From Penelope pileata (Eukaryota > Chordata > Aves > Galliformes > Cracidae): DNA of 64,000 nt. The first letter of the stretch is position 1. Every line of letters begins with the position of its first letter. The notes under the pieces are model-generated. The model was not told the DNA's origin. It ran no database searches and saw nothing but the letters and a program-made list of their open reading frames with translations. Below are positions 11,047 to 23,381 of this stretch, one piece after another. The stretch covers positions 1,804,289 through 1,868,288 of the forward strand of contig WBMW01001713.1 of the NCBI GenBank assembly GCA_013396635.1, written 5' to 3'. Made by a program: the position numbers and the translations under genes.

Positions 11047-11768
11047 CTAGTGGAATACCTGACCTTGTTTTAGTGAAACTAACGCATCAGTGTAATGGAA
11101 GTGGCTGCAATTCTTAGTGAGTTCTCAAGGCGCTCATCAGGGATTTTTGATCTAATTTTACTCTTCCTGTGCTTCAGCTGTTCACAAATGTACGTACTGC
11201 CAAAAAGCAATGATATGAGTAAGGGGGGATTGTGATGCGGGAGATATTTTTTTCTCTGGAAAGACAGGTCTTAGAACAGTCCGGTAAAGAGACATGATCA
11301 CATTTTTCTTTGAGTTGAATATCTCTATACATTCCATTTCTATACATTCCATTTGAAAATTTGCAGGTAGCATATTTCTGTCAACTGAAAATGGAGTTGC
11401 AAATACACCAAAAAATTGATGATTTTTTTAGAAATCTTGCATCCCATTCTCAAGTTCCTTTATCAAAACCAAGAACAAGCTGCATCTTTTTTTTTGTTCC
11501 CAGAACTGTTTAGCCAATATATCAAAATGCATAAAATTACCTGCTGTAACTTGAACTTACCATAATTGGTTTCATTTTGAATGCTGCTATGGTTTGAAAC
11601 ATAGCACAGGTAAGTTGATTTCCACCTTGAAGACACATGTTTATCTCATTCCAGTGAGTGGTCAAATTCACCAAAAATGCTCAATCTGTGAGCCATTTTT
11701 CATCTTTGACTTTTGGCACAAATTTTCCTCTTGGTTCCACAAATGACTTTATTTCATTTTGGAAATTG
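11047..11768 (-). pseudogene. hAT transposase remnant (C-terminal half, multiple stops and frameshifts)
   Basis: Reading the minus strand from 11768 downward, successive blocks match hAT transposases of the Charlie type. They are VEPRGKFVPKVKDEKWLTD, a stop, AFLVNLTTHWNEINMCLQGG, then NQLTCAMFQTIAAFKMKP. After a damaged stretch come PFSVDRNMLPANFQMECIE, then LFGSTYICEQLKHRKSKIRS and DERLENSLRIAATS. The last two form the hATC dimerisation region with its LFGSTYxCEQ signature, although the usual residues after CEQ are shortened. A frame shift then leads to ALVSLKQGQVFH and a stop. The same fold was domesticated in vertebrate genes such as GTF2IRD2 and the ZBED/FAM200 family. No reading frame survives, so this copy makes no transposase. 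Confidence 0.9.
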
Positions 11769-12149
11769 TAAAACCTTTTAAGCATTTTACCTTGACAGTA
11801 TAATAATTAGGAAAACTTGCATGTACGCTTAATAACAAAAAATGTGTTTTCAGAGGGACACACCATGTAGGTAGGCTGAAATATTACCAACAATCAGTGT
11901 GTTTTACTTGCCAAGTGGTACAAGCACATGTAACATGTCATACATGTGGGATTTGATTCAGCTGAGTGTGTATGATGGGCATGGGAGGCAGAGTTAGCAG
12001 TGCGCTGTGCCCTCCCCTCCATAGCATTCCTACGCAGTCTGTGCTCAACCTACACACAATCAGCTCGTGAAAAATGTCACTAAAAATCACAGTGTTTAAA
12101 TTTTACAATCTTTTGGGGATGCATTACTAGGTGTCCAGGGCTGCGTGTA

Positions 12150-12171
12150 GCCTGCAGGTTGAGTGTGCCTG
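12150..12171. repeat. Terminal inverted repeat of hAT relic (right)
   Basis: The reverse complement begins CAGGCACACTCAACCTGCAG, aligning with the left end at the first two bases, the TC/CAA core and the later GGC. It is directly followed by the target-site duplication. Confidence 0.72.
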
Positions 12172-12179
12172 ATCTAAAT
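12172..12179. repeat. Target-site duplication of hAT element, right copy
   Basis: ATCTAAAT, identical to 10888-10895. The perfect match contrasts with the decayed transposase. Confidence 0.88.
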
Positions 12180-13748
12180 CATTAGAGCATGAGTTTGTGC
12201 ATCTTCTTTGTGAGGCCTCGTGCCAGTCACCTGTGCTGTTGACAGGTGACTGTAGTCCTTTCACAATTCAGTAAAACAATTATAATTTGAAGATTCTGCA
12301 GTGCACTGCTTCTTCAGATGCATAAGGACTCTTCCATTTGGATTTTTCCAGTTAGCTGTGAGAGAAGCTTTCGGTCAGTGATAGAGAGACCAGGTACAGC
12401 ATCATTATGCTACAGTAAGGGAGCCAGATGTACATCTGGTTCTGTTGCCATTTTGCTTTAAAACGTTATCTGAACAAAAGTTGAATCTTTTTCCAGCAGT
12501 GCCACAGATATCCTAGTTGAAAGAAAGAAACTCTCGACCAAACAGATGCACAATATCAAGTGGGCAATGTTTGCATGAATTCAGAAATGTTAACAGTAGA
12601 GATTTGCCTCATCTCAGTTCTAGACATTCACCATTTAGACAGCTGCATTCAAGCTGGTCATCTGGAGCTTTTTATAACCACATGGAGAGAGAGGATCTTC
12701 GAGGATGTGATTCATCTCATCTTAAGAGAGTGGCTAAGAGGCTACATGACTTTTGTCCTATAAAACACTTGGGTTCTGTGGGCTGCAAGGAGAGTGTGAC
12801 GGGTAAAACAAATGAAAATATGGACATATACCCCTGAACAAGACTTCTGTTTTATGTAGACAATCTAGAATAGTTGCTTTTAGTAAACTGGCATAGATGT
12901 GTTTACTTTTCAGTGGAGATCTGAGAACTCTGTGCCACTTGCTGACAGTAGGCCTTAAAGCTCCAAGATAGTTGTGTCCCGTGGTCCCTCTGTTTTGATG
13001 TGGTCAGTGCATCCAGTCTTTCAAAAGAGCGAGCCTGGCCTTGTGAGGTCCAAGCATTGCTCTTGGCTGGGCTGAAGGTACTACCTGTAAACTTTAACCA
13101 GCTGTCTACATGTGTCTGCCCACTGCTTCCTTCCCATCTAAAAGTGGGGTGAATTAAGGTGCTGTTACTAGATCCCTTCAGAGTAAGCAGGAGTATTTCT
13201 TTTATTTCTAAGCTTTTTTTAAGAATACAATGTTCTAGTACTACCTAATTTGCTTATACTTTTTTCTGTTCTTCACATACTCAAGTGTCCCCAAGTATCT
13301 CTGCAGCAGTGTTCAGCTCACCTTCAGTCATGTTTTTAGGAGTTTTGAATTTCCAGCACTTAGTGCAATCTGGCCAAGCTATGTTCTGCATCTCTTTTCC
13401 AAAGCTGAATCTGTTTTCAGTGGCTAGTTGTTCAAATAATAATAAAGAGACTGTGTAAAATGGCCCTTTCCCTTCATGTGTTGCTTCTGTGTGGTTTTTC
13501 TCTTCCTACACCAGCGAACATACCGGCTGCAAGGTGAATTTTCCTGGGGGGTTTCTAAGCATGCAGCCTCACCATTACACCCCTGAAGAACTGTAGAAGA
13601 AAGACCACAGGAAGAAACAGCTGAAATTGAGAGTTTAATTTTAGGTGCTTAAAAACTCAAAGAAAACCCACTTCTAGGCGGTATTTCTAAGAGTTTTGGA
13701 TGCAAATGAAGTTTTAACTTTGGAGTCTTTTCTTCCTCAAACCATTTC

Positions 13749-13768
13749 TTTTTTTTTTTTTTTTTTTT
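13749..13768. repeat. Poly(T) run of 20
   Basis: Uninterrupted T tract inside the 10.3-kb intron. No transposon body was recognised next to it, so it is listed as a simple repeat. Confidence 0.85.
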
Positions 13769-16700
13769 GACTTATTTTTCCTAATCTACAATGCTGTGGA
13801 TGAAAGCTCTGTAAAGCTAAGGCTTTAACACATTTGCCTTTATTTGCGTGTTCCAATCACTCAAGGACAACCTGAGCCTTTATTTTAGTACAATCAGAGA
13901 AAATAATGCTGTAGAGTCAAAGAAAGGCATTTTAAATCAGTGAAAATTAATGTAAGAAAATGACTTTGTAAGAACAGTATATTTTGCAAACCTAAACTGG
14001 CATTAAATGCTTACAAGGCTATCAGCATTGTAATGTAGTCCTCTCTTAAGTCACCATCTCAAAGTACTTGAATTCTACAAGGGATTATATTTCTCTTTAA
14101 ATAAATGAAGTATAGGTGTAGGTATACAGTATATGCATTTTCAGGGTTTTGGCAACCTGTACAGTAGGGAAGAACTCGACACAGCCAATGGCTGTTTGAA
14201 TCCTTACCCTGTAGAACACAGTTCAGGTGTTTAGGACCCCTGAGTCATCAGCAGCCAGCTTGAGAAGGTCAAAGTTTGGGTAGGATTTCAGGCAGAAGAA
14301 ATGCTTTCATTTTTAATATTCCATCTAAACAAGTATGTCGATGCCAGTCTCTTCCCCTAAAGGATGTCCCTTTTTGCTGTTGTGAACTACTCTATTAGAG
14401 ATGTGGTAAATGTCAGAGAGGTGTGTGGTACTTTAGGCTAAAAATGTGCATCTAGATGCCTAGATTTGAGAGGGGTAAAGGGAAATACAGGCACTTTAGC
14501 ACCCCTTGTTTCCCAGTCCTTAATGTTGTTTGGCACATGGTATTTGCTCTGGGTATTTTGTGATCAATGCAGCTGTACACAACCTCTGTTTCTGCCCCAT
14601 CTTTATCCTTATGGTTCTGTGCTTTTGTTAGCACATGATGGAAGTCGTTGTCCATGATATTAGATGTTTGTGTGTTGATTACCTGGCAGCATATTGAGTT
14701 GTTTGTCGGTCTTAACACTGTTTTATTAACTAGAGTGCCAAGTTGAGCTCTTTAAACTTCATTGAACAATGCATGATACTGAACAAGTTAAAATATTTGA
14801 GAATTTTTTGCTATGGTAATAGACTTAACAAGGCAGAACGTAATTTTTAGAGTATGAAGTCCATCTCCATGGTGTCTGCTAGCTTGTACTGTGCTGCAGC
14901 ACTTGGTGATCAAGCCTACTGACCAATTTTTTGTGTTTTTGCATCAGAATTTCAAGTTCGGTCAGGTCTGGAGCTCTGGAAACACAGTGCAACTGGAGCC
15001 AAAAGAGTGTCAGCTGCAGATTTGAGAGGGGGAAAGAATTTTTAGTCTGAATACTTTTTAAGCTCTTTGGGGTTGGTTTGTTTATATTAACACCTGTTTA
15101 ACTTTGGGGACTAACTTATGGATAAAGGAAGCCTGTGTTAAATGTTCCATATCCTCAGACATTCAGCAACGAATGGATGCTGGGACTGGTGGGGGGGAAC
15201 GGGTGTGCCACGGCGTAGGCATCCCCTATTGCAGAGCTGGGAGCCTGGCCTCTGCACTCTGGGTGGCTGTAGCATAGATAAGTGTCACTAGGTAAGTGTA
15301 TCTGGAAATGCAAATGGCAAATTCACTTCTGTATTCAGCTGCAGTTCTGGAGCTCTGTGTAAACAGTCCTGAAGCTGCTCAGATGATCATGAGTATAGTT
15401 AGTGAAACCCATTTTGGCAATTGCTGCTGTTCCTAAAGGAAAAGGCCTTTCTGTTCTGTAGTGAAGAGCAGCGTGCTTCTGATTTTTATCTTTATTTAAG
15501 CCTGTACAAGAAATTTTTCATGTTGTTAGCACTAAAGAAAACTAGGAAGATAGTGGTATGTGTCAAGTGGTTTCTTAAATAAAGCCAGAACTTGTGTAGA
15601 AGATTGCTTAATAGAAAGGATTTGAACTACCTAGGATTTCGTATTAAGTTCAACCTGAAGACCTGCTTGAGGTTGTTGGGAAAAAAAACAAATATTGAGT
15701 ACATACTTGAGAAGAATTTAAGAAGGTGATATATTTTTTAAAGTACTGAATGAATGAAATATTTCCAGTTGAGGTGATACTCAAATAGTGCACTTAATGT
15801 TTAAACAGAATTTGGCTAGGCATCTGATTTTTAATATGTTAAACAGTTCCTTTCACCTCTGTTTTGTTTTGAGTAGAGGGATGTAATATATCTCTTTTTT
15901 TTTTGCTTTTGGGGAAAGATTTTTTAGTGTATTTTGTTGTGCAAAGTCTTGAGGTTCGTAGAATCTAAAAAAAAGTTCCATTAGATATGTTCTGTATAGG
16001 TGTTAAAGAGGGAGTCAAGTGCTAAAATTCAACAGTTTCCAGGTTTCTGTTTCAATTCTTTTGAGAACTGTGTAGGCATCAACATAGTTGGGATGGTTAG
16101 TCTGCTCTATTCTAAATGAACATTGCTTTGAAAAGTGGAATTGATTTATAAATGAAACCTTTTGATTGAGCCCGTTGAATTCCTTTAGCTTTTCTGACTG
16201 TACTGAACGTGCCATAAGGATTATCACTTTCTGAAAGATGACGTCTCAGCTCTTTGGCACTGGTTTGTTTTGCATTTTTAAAAACAACACTAGCTTCTGA
16301 ATGTTGTTAGAATACTTAGCACAGTGTTTGATTTATAACTTTTTTGGCAAAGTTAATGTGCTTACCATCAAAATGTCATTTCGGGTAAAATTGAAATGTA
16401 TCAATCCGTTTAAAATATTTTTTAAAAAACTTCGTAATACAGAATTGTTTGTGCAGTCACTTGAAGTAAGAACTCTCACTCAACGATAGTAACTGTGGCT
16501 CTTAGATACACCATCCTCACAGCTACTGGACAATGCCATCTAAGCTGACTGTTTTTCTTGGAATCTCTTTTTAAGCTGCTTGTGTTCAATCAGTCCCTTT
16601 ACAACCCAGCTGTTGGAAAACAAGAGGCAGTGCAGAATACAGGTACAAATCTAAGGGTTTGGACTAATTTGATATTCCACATGGAGGGTAAATGATCGGA

Positions 16701-18134
16701 AGGATGAAATCTTCATGAACATGGCAAAGAAGCAATCACAGAAGTCAACTGTACTTTCTTTTGCGTAGCAGCAAGCTGCCTGCTGCTATGAATTTTAAGT
16801 AGTTGAATGCTGAAGGATCAATGATCTGAGCATGTAAGTACTAAAATATTAAAGACACTTCTAGAAAATGTTTAATCACCTCTTGAGTCTTACACCCTTT
16901 CTTGCAGAAATTTGTGCCTGCCTTAGGAGCCAGCAACTCCATCAGAACACACTTTGTCTCTTTGCTTCTTCCACTGTATGTCACTTTTTGCTCTAATGTT
17001 AGTGTGAAGCTGGTTAGAATGTTCCTTTATGGGCAAAATCAGGGAGAGACAAATAATCTAGCATCCCACAGAGAACTGTACTAGGTCATGTTAATAACAT
17101 GTTGAGCTAAGGTTTGGCAAACAGGCTTCTAAGCTGAAGTGGTTGGCAGGTAAAAGAATGTGCTTTCTCTGAAATTTTGCATGGAGGGATGTTCAGCCAA
17201 TGCTGAGGTTTTCAGAGTTCTTGACTGCATTACCCCTGCTGTGTGTGAATTGCTTCCATCTTTACTCTGCATTTACTCAACAAATATCCAGACTTCTTTG
17301 TACAGCTTATCTTAACTCTGCAGGGCACGACTGCCCTGCTGATGAAATCACAGGGAGCTTGTTGCCATTTTCAGCCTTTGTTTCACTGCGGGAGCCCTTA
17401 AGTAAGGCTCGTCGATTCAGATTGTTTTGTGGTTTTCTGTTTGTTTGTTTGTCTGAAAGTAATTCTAAATCATTTCTTCCTTTTATATATGGGTAATCAG
17501 CTGGGAGAGCAAACAAGGTTTCAAGTTAGAGTGCCAAAGCAACTGATTCTTCAGCAAGAAATCCTCCAAAGTACTTGAAAGAGTGACAAAAATTAATGTC
17601 AGCGTAGGGAGAAGTAGTTGCAAGTATTATAGAGTTCATTTGTTTAATTACCTGTATACTATGTGTATATGCAGCTAAAATTGTGCCTGTTAAAACCATG
17701 AAAGCAAGCAGCTATTTGGCAGAGATGTCAGGTTGCTGGAAAGCTGATCACAGATCTGTACGCGTGTATTTATTGAGAACATTACAGGTAGCATTACCTT
17801 GTTGTCAATACTTCAATACTTACTTTTTTAGTGCATATTCTGTTAATTAGGCAAATCAGCATTTAGGATCATTCTTGAGTTTTTGAAAAGCCTTTCCCTT
17901 TCTTGGGGCTCCTTTTATTTAACTCCGCGTGCACCTAAATGCCGTCCCTTCCGATCTCTACCTCAATTTAATATGAAAATCCTGAAGCAAACTCTGAGGC
18001 ATTTTCACTGTAGTACTTTGATTAAGTACATTACATGTTTAATCTTAAGTATTTTGAGGAGAAACTGCCTTAATTGAAATAGTTGAGTTGTAGGTGATGA
18101 AATGAAGTTATCGTTCATTGTTATCTTTTTCAAG

Positions 18135-18189
18135 GTAGCAGTGATGGTTCTGAACTCAGTGAGGAGACATCCTGGCCAGCATTTGAAAG
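18135..18189 (+). CDS. RALGPS2: RALGPS2 exon: acidic/Ser linker (55 nt)
   Basis: A very short exon encoding SSDGSELSEETSWPAFE and the first two bases of the next codon. The segment is acidic and Ser-rich and lies between the PxxP and PH modules; SELSEE resembles a casein kinase 2 site, which is only a pattern. The acceptor is TTTTTCAAG and the donor AG|GTAAGA. The exon joins a Gly codon (g|gt) from 7792 and leaves phase 2, the same phase left by the next exon. Confidence 0.93.
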
Positions 18190-21100
18190 GTAAGAAAAAC
18201 TGCCTCAAACTACATTTCTTTATGAAGACGTTACTGCTTATATCTCTCACAGTTCTGAAAAATGATGCTTTATTTTAGTGATTTGTAGATCTTCCACTTG
18301 TAAGAAGTTGAGAGCCAATACTAATAAACTTATAGGAGAATCAGTGAATCTGGTAAAGCAGCAGAGAAGTACCTTCTGCTCATTAGTAGTTAACAGACTA
18401 CTCGTTGCACAAATTCTTCTGAATAGATCAGCCAGAGTATCATTAAATTCCAACTGATTTCTCTGCTTTTATATATTTGCATATCCTGTGTATGCAATTC
18501 ATGTAACCTGTTGGTTTGTACTTTCCTGAGATACTGCATCCATTTTTGGTCCATTTGTTCTTGTCATTGACATCTTCACTTGTTTTTTCCCCCATGTGCT
18601 CTGAAGTTCATTGTTACTTGCCTCTGTTACTTAGCAAAGTAACAAACCTTGTTTATGTCTTCTTTTGTGGTTCAGAATTAATATCTTGCCCCTTATCCAA
18701 ATACCTGCAAACACTCACACTACATTGCCCAATTTAGTCCCTTCTCATGATGTATTTGAGAATGTGGAAAAAGACTAGTAGATGTAGCTTATGGAGAAAG
18801 GTGGAAGTTCAGTCTTCCCACAGCTTAGTAAGATGGGCCATGAAGTGCATAGTTTGCTTTTCTAGCTTGATTTCAGGCAGTCCATCAGCTTCAGAATTGC
18901 TTTGGTTGATTTCTACCATCCTATGAAGACGTGCTCGTTAGAAATTTTTGTTGAATAACTTTATAGTCAGGAACTGTATCACAAACCTTATTCTACTTGA
19001 ATTTACTGAAGCAGTTCAAGCTGTGCTACTCTTTGGATGAAAACTTTGAAGGCATCTCAATACCAAAGGTGAACACTTTGAAATCTCATGCTATGAATAT
19101 GATTATATGCATGAGGAAATGCCCTTAAGATTCCATTAGGTAAGAAATAAGAACGTTCCATAGAAAGAAAGTAGGATCAGAAAGGAGGTATGTAACTTGT
19201 ACATGTTCTCTGATGCAACATGCAATTTTCAAAGGTTTTCATCTTGCTTTTTCTTCCCAGCTGCATTGTGGAATTAATGAAATTCAAGGTATTATTCAGT
19301 CAAAAAGTTGCATGGAAAAGCCTTAGACAATGTGATGAACTCAGTTTTTATACATCAAGTGACAAAAAACCTTAAATTTTACTAAGCCTCAAGTTTAACT
19401 CATTCTATAGAGTAGCAACGCTCTCCAGAATTGTTTGTGTGGACCTCTGAGGTAAAGCGGAGTTTTTTCATCTATGTTGTGATGAGAACTGGTTGGCCCA
19501 GACCCCTTCTAGTTAAAGGGTTTGCTCCCTGTCAGAAGATTCTTCCTCCAAATTCCACATGCCTTCGGTATTTCCTTTTCCCCTGAGAAGGGCACTTTGG
19601 TAACCCCAGTTGAAGTTCCATGTTTCTGAAGACAAGTTCTCCCCTTTGTTTCCAGCAAGAGGGATTGGTTTCCTTACAGACGTTCAAAAAGCGTGAAATT
19701 CCTAGAGCTATGCAGCAGCCTTGCGTCCGTTCTGTTGTTTATAAGATGTTGAAGCATGTTGTGGAATTTAGTAGGTAATGCACTGAAAGGCAAATGTTGA
19801 GATAACCAAAAAGAGCATCTCCAGTTTTGATCAGTACAGTTTCCACTCCTAAAAGAGTGATCATTCAAAGGAGAAGCATGGTCTGGAACTGATAGGTACT
19901 GGCAAAGCTGGGATGCAGTCAGTGTTCTTAATGACTGTTTCCTGTGACATGCAAGTGGGAGTTCAGTATTCCCCAGTAATAGGAACAGGATCTTTGGACA
20001 GAAGGGCTCAAATCAACATAATATGCCTAACAGGAAGCAAGGAGATACATACATCCCAGGTGACAGAAGGGAGCATATGGAATATCAAATATTCTTGGTT
20101 TTCCTGGCCCTCCTGTTATTTTTGACTAGGAAATGCAGAAGAGATGAGAACTAGAGACTCAGATTGCATTTCTTTTTTATATATTTTTAAGAGCAAACTT
20201 AGTTGCTTGAGAGAGCTTTCAGCATTGGAGTATCCCTTTAAGCTAATCAGAATTATTCCAAAGACTTTTAATTTTGAGTTGTGACAGTTCTATCACGTTA
20301 AGAGTAGTATAGTACGTGACTCTTCATTCTAACTAGTTGTCATCCAGAGTGTCTCTGAATAGATTTACCTGAAATAGCTCAAATCCAAGAGTGATAGCCT
20401 CCTTGTTAAGCAAAAATGAAATGTAGAGGTAAGAAGAAAACTTATTTTGATTGCATGTGAAATAGCTCTATGCAGAAGTGTACAGCCCATGTTACATGCT
20501 TTCTTTCCTTCAGCTTACGTAGTGTGTTACTTATCCAAATCTTTAATGTACTTTAAGAACAAAATGTATTGCATAAATTCTAGGAATTAGAATTTGCAAA
20601 GCAAATACTCTAGGATAGATTCGTAGGTGATAATTCACTAGTAGCATGTTGGTGATTCTTCTTGCAGCAAAAGTAGTTTTACCTCATCTTGTAAAGGAAG
20701 GCACAGCAACAAACACATCATTCTTCTTGTTTAGTACTGTTGACCTTTACTGCGTCCCTTTTGTAGGACTTTTACTTTCTAGGGTTGCTTTTTTTTTTGC
20801 CTGCTATTCTGAATTTGGATTGGAACATGATGGCGCTACTCATTCAGGCTTCCCATTCTCAGGAATACTGCCCTGTCCATATAAAAGCAGCTCTTCAGCT
20901 AAATACAAAGCATTTCTGACAGTGACAAGTTATTAGATTTACGCTATGTAAGAGATTTTGCTTGGAAGCTTCTCAGTGTTGTTCTTAACCACCTGCTTTC
21001 TGCAGAATTGGATTTTCAGAATTTCAGCATAGTACAGTCAACTAGAAAAAATGGATGAAAATAAGGGGTGGGGGGCAAAGTGTACATATTTCTACTGATT

Positions 21101-21755
21101 TAAATGGAATTCAGTCAGCTAAGGGTCTGGTTCAGAAAAAAAGAAAAAAGGCAGGTACGGAACACAAATCCTGGATGACAGTACAGATCAGGATAAGATT
21201 TCTAAAACTGTGAAGCTTATATGTCAAGTTGAACGTTTATATGAATTGGAGATTGGAAATGTTGCTGAGTTTCCTTTAATGTTTCTTAAAAACAACAGCA
21301 CTTGTCAGTCAATCTCAAGATATTTTCACAGAGCTTTTGATTCCCTTCTACCCAACAGCTTGTGTGTATGTGTCTATTCATAGAATTAGAAATGTGTTTT
21401 TGTAGTAACGCCTAAAAATTTTAAGTCAGCAACATTTTTATTAATGTAACTTCTTTATATAGATTTAGTTTCTAAGAACTAAATGCAGACTTTTCTCTTG
21501 AAACACGGTAGTCTTCAGTGCCAATAAAACACTTCAGTATTATGGGTAATGACAAAGTAAACACCAAATCAAATAACAAGCATGGTATCTACCCCTGCAT
21601 GTGTTTATGTAAATAAAATTATCCTGGTTTTTATGTGGAAGAATTGGCTTTGTGATACGCACACACAAAAAAATTGCTAAGCTGTTTTAGCAGTCGTGCT
21701 GTTTGTGTGGATAAAAGTATATGTAATACATACAATTTATAATGGAATCCAACAG
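18190..21755 (+). other. RALGPS2: RALGPS2 intron (3566 bp)
   Basis: Bounded by GTAAGA and TCCAACAG, an acceptor with a poor pyrimidine tract. No repeat or RNA gene recognised. Short frames, including one at 20646-20936, look random. Confidence 0.8.
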
Positions 21756-21833
21756 GAACAGGTTGTACCATTCTCTCGGTCCGGGGACAAGAGTGTCACG
21801 AAATGGCTATCGAGGCCACATGAAGGCCAGCAG
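21756..21833 (+). CDS. RALGPS2: RALGPS2 exon: basic linker segment, possible cassette exon (78 nt)
   Basis: Encodes NRLYHSLGPGTRVSRNGYRG then HMKAS, a basic Arg/Lys/His-rich stretch just before the PH domain. The exon is 78 nt. It begins with one base completing an Arg codon (ag|g) and ends with two bases of a Ser codon (ag|c), so it is symmetric and its removal keeps the frame. The acceptor AATCCAACAG lacks a good pyrimidine tract, and the donor AG|GTACAA lacks G at +5. Both weak sites suggest optional use; that is inference. Against the recalled human sequence it differs at only a few positions (GTRVS for VTRVA; RG for RS). Confidence 0.92.
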
Positions 21834-23381
21834 GTACAACCCCCACTGCGCCCAGAGGTGTCCAACTTTCCCTCTGGTGTTGGTGATTTGGTTTGGTTTA
21901 ATAATTAAGTGGTGTTTTCTGATGTTATCTTTTTAACTTACATGTCCAAATGAATAAAGGTAAAGACCTTTTTCTTCAGACTTTAAAACTTTCTTCTTCT
22001 ATGACTTAATCTGTATCACCATAAGGGCTTTTGTTCACTCTGGTCTGCAAATCCCAATTCTGAACCACTGGGTCTCTATCAATGCTTAAAGATATTTTAC
22101 CATAGGCAGCTTTTTGACAGTGTGCCACTGTGCAGTAGCGTTGGTAGTTCCCCTGCAGACAATAAAGTTGCTTCTTGTGCTAATGGATGGCACTCCAAAT
22201 GTTTTCTTTGCTAGCAGTCAGTTACTGAATTCCTTTTCCCCAAAACGAGAGATGGCTGAATTGAGTAATGCATCCAATCTGGCCCCAGTTCTGAATAATA
22301 TCTAGTATTCTTTGAAACCTGGTGTGGTAATATGGCTGATTCTTCTGATTAATTAAACATTGTCTGCAGCTGTGTGGCACTGTAACTGGGGAAGAAATGG
22401 CAGATAACTATGAATATTTTCATGTTAAGAAGGAAGCATTGTTTCACTGAGTTAAAACTCATGTTCCCATCAATGTCCAAACTCGTCTCCACATCCTCAT
22501 CCTCAGGAGGTACTGCAATGAAAATGTTTTCTAGATTTCCAATTTTCTTTGAATAAGCACAAATATAGGATGGTTAAAGCAGCAAATCCTGGCTTACTTC
22601 AAAACAAGCTTCGGGCACTGTTTAACTTCTTGGCTTTTTGAGAAAGCTGCTGGGTTCAGCATTTAGCTGTATGCTCTCGTTGACGTTTACTGAAATGATT
22701 CCTCTTGCAATTTTTTGATTGAAACTGTTCTATACCCCAGTCAGCTTCATCATCTTAATAAAGCTAAATTTTATTTTTCAGTGCTGTACCTGGCATTTGT
22801 TTTTGCCCTTTGCTCTTATATCCTGTGTGTGGTAGATGATAAGGAGCACACCAGATGCATTAAATCACTTTAAAGCTGTGGTTTGGGTTTCTACTCTTTA
22901 TTACTGCTCCTGCCCACTGTTCTTGCTTTCAGATATTTTAATGATTGTGCATGTTTGAGCTTTTGCTATGTTTTTTTGATGTGCTAATGAGATTCCAGTG
23001 TTTCTAACAAAAACAAGAGAAAATTCTCAATCTTTCTTGCAAAGGCTGAAGATGTTTTAACACACAGAGCAGCAGTACTCCAAATGTTTGCCAGTTAAAA
23101 TTAATTGTTCTTGAATTTCAGTTGTCTTGAGTTCTAATTTTTTTTGATTAAGGATTACCTGCTTGGCTAATTTTTCTGATCACTTTTGCTTGTGAATGTC
23201 AATTCCACTGCAGCAATTCCTCGTAACAGCCAAAGTCCTTTTCCACAGTGAAGTCTAAAAAATAAGAAGTTGGCAATTATAAATTAAAGTGCAGATGTTT
23301 GCAGTAGTTTGAGGTAATGATTGCAAAGTTTCTTCAGAAAGAATATATCTTTTCACACCATTTTTCACATGCTCCTTTCAG
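21834..23381 (+). other. RALGPS2: RALGPS2 intron (1548 bp)
   Basis: Bounded by GTACAA and CTCCTTTCAG. A string at 21852-21868 and one ending near 22068 resemble hAT ends, but no partner or duplication was found. Otherwise featureless. Confidence 0.8.

Larger units (their letters stand above)
10896..12171 (-). mobile_element. hAT (Charlie-like) DNA transposon relic, internally deleted
   Basis: A 1276-bp element flanked by a perfect 8-bp duplication ATCTAAAT. The left end (CATGAGAGTCCAATCTTC) and the reverse complement of the right end (CAGGCACACTCAACCTGC) resemble each other and the common hAT/Charlie terminus beginning CAGGGGTGTCCAA. On the minus strand the middle 720 bp encodes a broken hAT transposase C-terminal half. 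The right 350 bp (5' side on the minus strand) is noncoding, and the N-terminal transposase half with its zinc finger is absent, so this is an internally deleted copy. Autonomous relatives are usually 2.5-3 kb. The element lies antisense in a RALGPS2 intron and is immobile. Confidence 0.9.
7793..18134 (+). other. RALGPS2: RALGPS2 intron (10.3 kb, largest in window)
   Basis: Bounded by GTGGGA and TTTTTCAAG. It carries a minus-oriented CR1 LINE 3' fragment (9028-9660), a minus-oriented hAT transposon relic (10896-12171) and a 20-base T run (13749-13768). The rest (12.2-18.1 kb) is AT-rich and shows no recognisable gene. No fibrinogen-domain or coiled-coil frame of ANGPTL1 was seen on the minus strand. 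Confidence 0.8.

Noticed and set aside
7793..18134. Nested antisense ANGPTL1, which lies inside mammalian RALGPS2
   Set aside because: Its first coding exon would give a long minus-strand frame with coiled coil, and later exons a fibrinogen-like domain. Neither is visible in any intron of this window, so it is probably in an upstream intron or lost.
21850..22070. String CAGAGGTGTCCAACTTT after a RALGPS2 exon and a later string ending GAACCACTG, both like hAT ends
   Set aside because: The two ends do not pair with each other and no 8-bp duplication flanks them.
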